A stretch of DNA of 64,000 nt from Astrothelium macrocarpum (Eukaryota > Ascomycota > Dothideomycetes > Trypetheliales > Trypetheliaceae): assembly GCA_021030915.1 (NCBI GenBank), contig JAGEMR010000056.1, positions 62,001-126,000 on the forward strand, given 5' to 3'. Positions 58,196 through 64,000 of this stretch are shown in pieces; positions within the stretch are counted from its first letter, which is position 1; every line of letters begins with the position of its first letter. A program made the translations under genes and the position numbers. The notes under the pieces were generated by a model that was given only the letters and a program-made list of their open reading frames with translations, made no database searches and was not told the origin of the DNA.

Positions 58196-59358
58196 TCAAA
58201 AAACATCTTCCGCCTTGACTTTTACTGCGTCGGTATTACCCTCTATCACAGCATTTGATGCAGCTATTCCTGAACCTGGAACAATGGAGGAAAGCTCCTT
58301 TCCGGCCATTTCATCACCAATAAAGACACCCAATCCAGAAAATGCGTCGCAAAGTGCCCGGTTATAGAATTCTTTGAAGTCATAGCCTCCAACATTATGT
58401 CGCAGATCTTGCTTGAATGATTTGAGCCAATCAACATCGTAGTCGTCTTGTAAAACATAATAGTCTCTAGCGTCTGAGAGGCCGCCAAAAGGATCATATG
58501 GCTTCTCCGGCTCGGGCTCAACCTTCTGCTTGAGCCCTTTGATTAAGATCCCTTTCGTTAATGCTCCGTTCGATTCATTCGGCACATGCTGCTGTTTTTC
58601 CAGTGCTGCTTTTCGGGCCGAAGCTTTCTTCAGTACAATCTTATGACCTTGTTCAGTTATTCTGGCAGCGTTGCCATCCCCCGTAGCAAGCTTGTTGATG
58701 ATATCTTGACGGCCTTCCTCGCGTTCTCGTCGAAATTCTTCCTCTTCTCTACGTGCAGCCTCACGCCTTAGTTTTGCTTGCTCCTGCTCCATTGCTCGTC
58801 GCATCTCTGCGGATTGCGACTCTTGGCTGGCAAGTGCTTTGTTTTCTAATATGCTTTGCTCATTCTCCAGCCTATATGCTTCCAACTTTCTCTCCGACTG
58901 CTCAAGGTCAATCTTACGTATAAGATTGAATGTAAGGTCTTCTACGTCGTTTAGGTAGTTGTTGTAGTCTAGAATGGTATCGAAGTCCTCTTCTCGTTTA
59001 TTGAACACATCTGCTACTCTACGGCGAATATCAACTTCCCGCTCTACTTGGATATCCTCAAAAGTCTGCTTCCGAAACTTGTTCTTTCGTAGCGTCCTTC
59101 TGCAACCAGCTACAGGACACTGTGCAGGGCCTTGAGAGAATATACGGTCGACGCACGATTCGCACATCTTATGATAACATTCCGGGTTGACTAGAAAGCG
59201 CATGTTGGGATTGAGGTACCGTGAGGTCTTGCATACGGGGCATATGTCTTTTGAAGAGTCAGTAATAGCTACTACGTATCAAAGTTCAAGGTCTTACCTT
59301 CTTCATCACTCGCGCGATTTGCCACGCTGGCGCTGCCGCGCTGAGCGACTCGAGCCAT
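58196..59358 (-). CDS. TFB3: TFIIH subunit Tfb3/MAT1
   Basis: Two exons, 59358-59298 and 59247-58196, spliced over 50 nt, give 370 residues. The N-terminal C3HC4 RING is complete: Cys23, Cys26, Cys44, His46, Cys49, Cys52, Cys64 and Cys69 (DICPVCKTSRYLNPN through CPVAGC). Next comes the conserved NKFRKQTFEDIQVEREVDIRRRV segment of MAT1, a central coiled coil of about 120 residues rich in E, R and A, and the C-terminal cyclin/CDK-binding end. Tfb3 assembles the CDK-activating kinase within TFIIH for promoter escape and nucleotide excision repair. It is divergent from URI with 262 bp between starts. Confidence 0.95.
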
Positions 59359-59620
59359 CGTCCCGGAGCTTGTGTGCGGTTCCAGATGGTGTCCTTGTTA
59401 AGCGCAATTCAGTCTGTGCATTCTTTCAAAAGCTAAGGTATTCCAAACGATCAACAAGGTACCTTACGTATCTGCCTAATTTAAAGTACAAGGCGGTGAA
59501 ACTATACGTCATTCTGCCGAAACTTTCTCCAGCGGACCGCTGGACCATCACTCATGACGAAGAACCTCCCCTGAATATGGATGCACTGGTCGTGGTCTCA
59601 GTCCTGATCTTATCGCAAAC

Positions 59621-61456
59621 ATGGTCCCGCCGGTGATTCATGAAGTTGAGCACATTGAGCGCCAACATATTCTTCTAGAAGACAATCTCACCAAGCTTAC
59701 GAAGTCTCTACGGCACTGGCAAACTTGGGAGGCAGAATATGAAGGGTTGAAGGAAGAAATTCTGGCCTTGGAAGGCGAGCCGGACTGCAAAACCTTGATA
59801 CGTGTTGGACGAGAATTTGGTGGTAACTTGGTCAACGAAGAGGAGATCAAAGACTTGCTTGGTATACCGAAAGGATCAGAGCGCAAAAGCAAGCAGGCTG
59901 TCTCACAGCGCAGCAGGAATCAGGTCGTGGAACTAACTTCTCGGCGGCAAGACTATGTTCAACAGAACATCAAAACACTACAAAAACAAGTAGAAGGGTT
60001 GGAAAGTCAACTCGAGGCATTGCTGCCAACCAATGAAATTGAAGCCTTGGAATCAAAAGACGAAGACCTACCGTTAACAGACATCACCGAGCACCTAGAC
60101 GAAGATGATAATATTGTTTCATTTACTACGTCCAACGCTGCTGAAGTTGAGCCCAAAGTTCGTGAGGTGCTTCAAAAAGCCGGTATCAAAGACATTGAAC
60201 AAGGGATTTCGTCCGCGGACTTTAGCCAAGATAGTGCCAATGATGGATTGGACCTGAGACATTCAAACACAGATACGCCTAGATCTGCGGCCAAAACGCA
60301 GAGTCCGATTTCAGAAACTGGACCCCTTGACAATTCGGACAAAAAGCCGGCACGGAAATCTGTGTCGTTTGCAGAAGACACAAAGCCTTCAGCTCCTGAA
60401 AACGAGCATCAGAAGGATTTGGTTTTTACTCAAGATGGGCCTACTGCACTCGACATCGCAAAAGATCTACCATTGGGAGCACGTTTGATGGAGCTTGACG
60501 ACGACGATAACCCTATAGGAACAACTACGGTCGTGTCAAAGGCGGAATCGCCCGAAGATGCCGCTCTTAGACGTGAAATGCTTCAGTACAATATGGAACA
60601 GGTTGGTGCCATTGTTGCTGAGCTCGACTTGGAAGAGGGCGTCTCCGATGGTAGTTATGATGATTACGAAGATGACCTGGACGGCTTAGAGGACAGTGAC
60701 CGCACGAGCGATTTCGATGATGAAGATCAATTTGGGAGGACTAGCAATAGGGTAATCACAAATGACTATCGCAGGGAAATGCTCGAGCTAGAAAGGAAAT
60801 TGGATGCGCGCATGATCGAGGTGGTTGGTCCTGGTCCAGATAGTAAATTACCGGAAATGGCCGCTCCGGAGCATGTCTCGGATAACACGGGCGTGGTTCA
60901 AGGCTCGATGGAAGGCTCGGGTGAAGCGCAGCCTCGGAAGAAAAGCGTTTCTTTTGCGGAAGAGATCGACATTGCGACGTCTAGCAGCAAGCGTACTTCA
61001 CAGCATAACGGCGATGATTTTGACTCTGAGTCACGTTCCGAGAATGGACCGACATCTGGAAGAAAGCCACTGGCGGGTCATTCCACAGCAGCAAGCTCAC
61101 AACCTACCAAAACTTCGCGATTCAAAAGCGGAAGGCAAGACTCAGATCAGTCCACTGCTCGTCAAGAACCCCCTAGCGGCCCAACTGGTCAGATTCTCGC
61201 AAGCGATCTAGTGGAACGCCAGAACACAAAACGTCCGGCGGCTGTTGCGGATCCAGATGGCTTCGATCCTGTTTTACACCAGAGAGAAATTGCGAAACAA
61301 TACTATGAAAAGCGCAACCAGTTGATACAGCAGCAAGGCGGGTTCATGCCTTCTCCTGAAGAGATTGACAATCCTTTGATGGAAGAGAAAGATGGAAAGA
61401 TCAAAAAAGTCAGCAGATTTCGCGCTGCTAGGCTCAATCCTTCAGGCATCCGATAA
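59621..61456 (+). CDS. BUD27: URI/Bud27 unconventional prefoldin
   Basis: Single exon, 611 residues from ATG at 59621. Residues 1-140 form the prefoldin alpha-type coiled-coil with beta insert (LRHWQTWEAEYEGLKEEI, LTSRRQDYVQQNIKTL). The rest is acidic and disordered, with DALRREMLQYNMEQVGAIVAELDLEE at about 325. The C-terminal DUF3835 blocks ILASDLVERQ, FDPVLHQREIAKQYYEKRNQL and KKVSRFRAARLNP follow. The motif K-[SK]-VSFAE occurs twice (RKSVSFAEDT near 248, KKSVSFAEEI near 445). URI/Bud27 helps assemble RNA polymerases and couples TOR signalling to transcription and translation. Identification is strong. Confidence 0.92.
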   Translation: MVPPVIHEVEHIERQHILLEDNLTKLTKSLRHWQTWEAEYEGLKEEILALEGEPDCKTLIRVGREFGGNLVNEEEIKDLLGIPKGSERKSKQAVSQRSRNQVVELTSRRQDYVQQNIKTLQKQVEGLESQLEALLPTNEIEALESKDEDLPLTDITEHLDEDDNIVSFTTSNAAEVEPKVREVLQKAGIKDIEQGISSADFSQDSANDGLDLRHSNTDTPRSAAKTQSPISETGPLDNSDKKPARKSVSFAEDTKPSAPENEHQKDLVFTQDGPTALDIAKDLPLGARLMELDDDDNPIGTTTVVSKAESPEDAALRREMLQYNMEQVGAIVAELDLEEGVSDGSYDDYEDDLDGLEDSDRTSDFDDEDQFGRTSNRVITNDYRREMLELERKLDARMIEVVGPGPDSKLPEMAAPEHVSDNTGVVQGSMEGSGEAQPRKKSVSFAEEIDIATSSSKRTSQHNGDDFDSESRSENGPTSGRKPLAGHSTAASSQPTKTSRFKSGRQDSDQSTARQEPPSGPTGQILASDLVERQNTKRPAAVADPDGFDPVLHQREIAKQYYEKRNQLIQQQGGFMPSPEEIDNPLMEEKDGKIKKVSRFRAARLNPSGIR

Positions 61457-62220
61457 TTCCACAACTACGATAAGAGAAATAGTCACAATCTACTTCCCCC
61501 CAAGTGCTTTTCGCTTAATGTTACTGATAACCTTCTGTTTTCCATCCTGGTAATTGTTACTGTGGAATGCGTCAACTTTTCTGGGTTCGAGAGAATGCAG
61601 AGAGGCACATAAGGATTGTGTCAAACTCAAGGCTGCTGTCCTGTAAAGGGCCAAGTATGCTAAGTGCGCCTGTCAATGAGCTGCTGCTCTGAATAAGGTC
61701 AAGCGTGCTAGACGGGTGCACGGGGTTTACCAATACATCAATCCTTTGACTATTTCCAAGATAAAATGGTTTGTCAATGGGATAGTTTCGGAGTCCACTC
61801 AATGGGAACTATCTTCGTAGCAAGCCGTACATGCCTTTCTGAAATGTGTTCCGTTGTTAGAGGTTTCAATCATTTCAGAGATTGTACCCGAATTTTGCAT
61901 TGGGACCATCAACAGCTTGGCTTTTTTGGTGAGGAAAAAGTCCAACATGATCATCCCTACCCATTAAAACTCAATCATCGTAGCGAACTTGCACAAAATT
62001 TGGCAAGCTGGGGCGAGCTTGGTGGTTTTGCGCCTTATTCATATCAACATGGATCTCTTCCTCGATCCTCATTCAGACGACAGGTATGTTAAAGCCTTTT
62101 CTGGCCGTGACACTTAGCTAGCTTTCTAACTCTATATTACGCAACTTCTATCTTCAATCAATGTTTCTATTACTACAGCCCTAGTAGAAATTTATCTATT
62201 TGTTTTCTTTTCTCTCATTT
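61457..62220. other. Convergent spacer, nothing recognised
   Basis: 764 bp between URI and the P450 gene, which converge. Small open frames on both strands lack features. A pyrimidine-rich stretch lies at 62140-62240, just past the P450 stop. Confidence 0.5.
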
Positions 62221-63996
62221 TCATTTCTCTCTCACTACCCTTCTAACTTCTAGAGTCGCGGTTTTCGACGGGAGGGGTGACGAACTGAAGTACTGTCCTG
62301 CAGGTCTCTCCGGCAAGACCTTAACATCATAGTTCAAGAGGATAGTCGCGATAATCTGCTTGATCTCAGCTGTTGCTAGAAACCTCCCAGGACATGTAGA
62401 GGCCCCATAACTCCATGCAAAGTAGTCCGGTCCCGGTGCCGTTGCAGGCTTGAATCGAAGTTCGCGTTTAGCCTTTTCAACGTCCTCACTATCCATGTTC
62501 TCACTCTCGATAGCCGCTAGCTTTTCTTCATAAGGTCTCGAAGTACGAAATGCGTCGTAATTCTCCGGATCAGGGTATAAATCTGGATCATGCATGATTC
62601 CAAATGCCGGGGCACCGACTTGGGCGCCCTGCGGAACATGCAATCCGTTCTGGAATGTATAACCACCAAGAGCAGTGACAATGCGATGCATGCTTCTCAC
62701 GCCTATGCTTCTCATCCTCATCGACTCCCTCATCGCCGAGTCCAATCTGATCAGATTATCCAATCCCGTTTTGTTGTCAAGCCCATATAGATTCTTCACA
62801 GCCTCACATTCTTCGCGCAATTGCTCCACGACTCGGGCCTCAGGTGGAGTGGAGAAGATATCTAGCAACAGGTTGCCAATTGTAATGCTCGCCGTGTGTA
62901 CGCTGGCGAACGTGACGAGCAATGTGCATCGCGCAAGAGCGACTGGGTCGTTGTCGAGACGGCCGGCGAAGGCGCGCTGCTCATCCAGCACGAATTTCAT
63001 GTAATCTGGAGGCTCGATCCAGGACTCTTCCGCGTGAGCACGGTCGTGGAGACGTTTCTTAGCTAAAGGGATGACGTATTTGAGAGCAGCATTCATGCAG
63101 TGCCGGTTGTAGACGAGGATCATTGGTGCAACAAGGCTACACAAAAGACGATTAGGACTTCTTGTTAGAACAAATTAGGTTTACTTACGGCTGGATGATC
63201 GAAGGGAAAAAATTGATCAGCATTGCTGTTAGAACGACAGTGGAAGCATATCGGAGTGCTTTTTCTTGGTAGTCTTCATTGCGACCTGATTCGCCGGTAA
63301 GCATGTATTCGAATAAAGCTTAAAGGAATAGAACCCTACAAAGCGGCAAGCCGACATAGACACGCCCGGCTACTCTTCCAATGACTTTCAAGCTCGTGTC
63401 CCATACGTTGATCTCTCGAAAATTATTCGTGTCGTTTCCAAAGAGATCTCGAAGAGCATTTTGAGCTTCGTCGAGTAAGGAAGGGCAAAGGGAAGGAATT
63501 GCCCTTGTCAAACCTCGCAGAATTGCAGGTCGATTGGCTTCTATGGTAATAGGGTTCCCATATCCACCAAATAGATGTGGTTCTGCTATCATTTCCTTCG
63601 TGGTGGCATGAGCATCACTTCCTTTCCCATCCATTTTGACCCACTCCTCGAGAACAGAAGCTGGTAGCATAATCTCTGGGCGCGTATAAAAGGAAGGGCA
63701 GACCCATAACTTGTTCTTCTTGCTATACTGTGGTCTTTTTCAGTTCAGCGTCATGATTCTCGGATCAAGAGTCTTACCGTCTGGTATCCATTGATTGCAA
63801 TATCTCGTGCGTTGAATGGAGAACGAAGGATCGCTCGAAAACGACGGAAAATCTCTGGACGCTCGCCGACCCGAGCTAGATGGCTAGGGATGGGATCCGG
63901 TGTAAATGAATATTTGAGTATTTGGAAACAGATCAGTGCTATGACATTGAAGAGAATAACTATAGTCACTGGATGAAGAGCGAAAGTCAACAACAT
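62221..63996 (-). CDS. Cytochrome P450 monooxygenase
   Basis: Four exons: 63996-63778, 63727-63340, 63285-63189 and 63136-62221, giving 539 residues. Introns are 50-54 nt. The second donor (GTAGGG) is chosen because it restores GLPLCRNEDY. A membrane anchor MLLTFALHPVTIVILFNVIAL opens the protein. The I-helix region is LLVTFASVHTASITIG, the ExxR motif ESMR lies in the K-helix, and the heme loop FAWSYGASTCPGRF has Cys483. All parts needed for activity are intact. It belongs broadly with the fungal P450s near the ent-kaurene-oxidase and trichothecene-type groups, but subfamily and substrate are not determinable here. The start lies 4 bases from the window end, so any partner gene or promoter is out of view. 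Confidence 0.92.
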
Positions 63997-64000
63997 GTTG

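Overview
This window is nuclear DNA from a filamentous ascomycete (Pezizomycotina). Most genes have short spliceosomal introns of about 45-90 nt, with GTRNGT donors, CTAAY/CTGAY branch sites and YAG acceptors. The gene set is also typical: a NACHT-type STAND protein, AmdS-like amidase, PEX11, P450, MED13, TFB3 and Lsb5. Spacers are 0.2-2.5 kb and nothing is organised as an operon. I cannot name the genus. No tRNA, rRNA, CRISPR array or intact transposon was found. Open reading frames alone mislead here because most genes are split, so I rebuilt exons from splice signals and checked that every joined reading frame stays in phase.

Layout. 0.2-4.7 kb: long coiled-coil protein (-). 5.9-9.0 kb: NACHT/STAND ATPase (-). 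9.0-11.5 kb: long non-coding spacer. 11.5-15.9 kb: mucin-like, probably GPI-anchored surface protein (+). 16.2-23.8 kb: divergent pair ENP2/NOL10 (-) and Mediator subunit MED13 (+), followed by a three-copy degenerate repeat and a G22 homopolymer. 25.0-26.6 kb: Git1-type glycerophosphodiester/phosphate transporter (+). 27.1-28.6 kb: HerA/VirD4-like P-loop ATPase (+). 28.8-30.3 kb: aldehyde dehydrogenase (-). 31.7-33.6 kb: alanine aminotransferase (-) with an upstream leader exon. 34.1-34.9 kb: PEX11 (-). 35.7 kb: small Cys-rich protein ending in a CaaX box (-). 37.2-39.0 kb: VHS-domain Lsb5 (-). 40.2-44.5 kb: two fungal proteins of unknown function (+). 44.9-46.0 kb: F-actin capping protein alpha (+). 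47.1-48.1 kb: SDR oxidoreductase (+). 49.3-50.4 kb: 2-oxoglutarate/malate-type mitochondrial carrier (+). 50.9-51.5 kb: methionine-R-sulfoxide reductase MsrB (+). 52.4-52.7 kb: tiny membrane protein (+). 53.6-55.4 kb: zinc-finger/coiled-coil/acidic protein (-). 55.8-57.7 kb: amidase (-). 58.2-61.5 kb: divergent pair TFB3/MAT1 (-) and URI/Bud27 (+). 62.2-64.0 kb: cytochrome P450 (-), ending 4 bases from the window edge.

How the genes fit together. Most are single-copy housekeeping genes for transcription (MED13, TFB3, URI), ribosome biogenesis (ENP2), endocytosis and actin (Lsb5, Cap1), peroxisomes (PEX11), amino-acid and carbon metabolism (ALT, carrier, ALDH) and methionine repair (MsrB). Accessory genes are interspersed: NACHT, surface mucin, HerA-like ATPase, P450, amidase and SDR. 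They do not form an obvious biosynthetic cluster.

The observations most worth checking are: the Cys-rich CaaX mini-protein at 35.7 kb; the upstream exon that would give alanine aminotransferase a mitochondrial form; the HerA-like ATPase; the modular surface protein; paired CACGTG sites upstream of the transporter; and the repeat cluster behind MED13.
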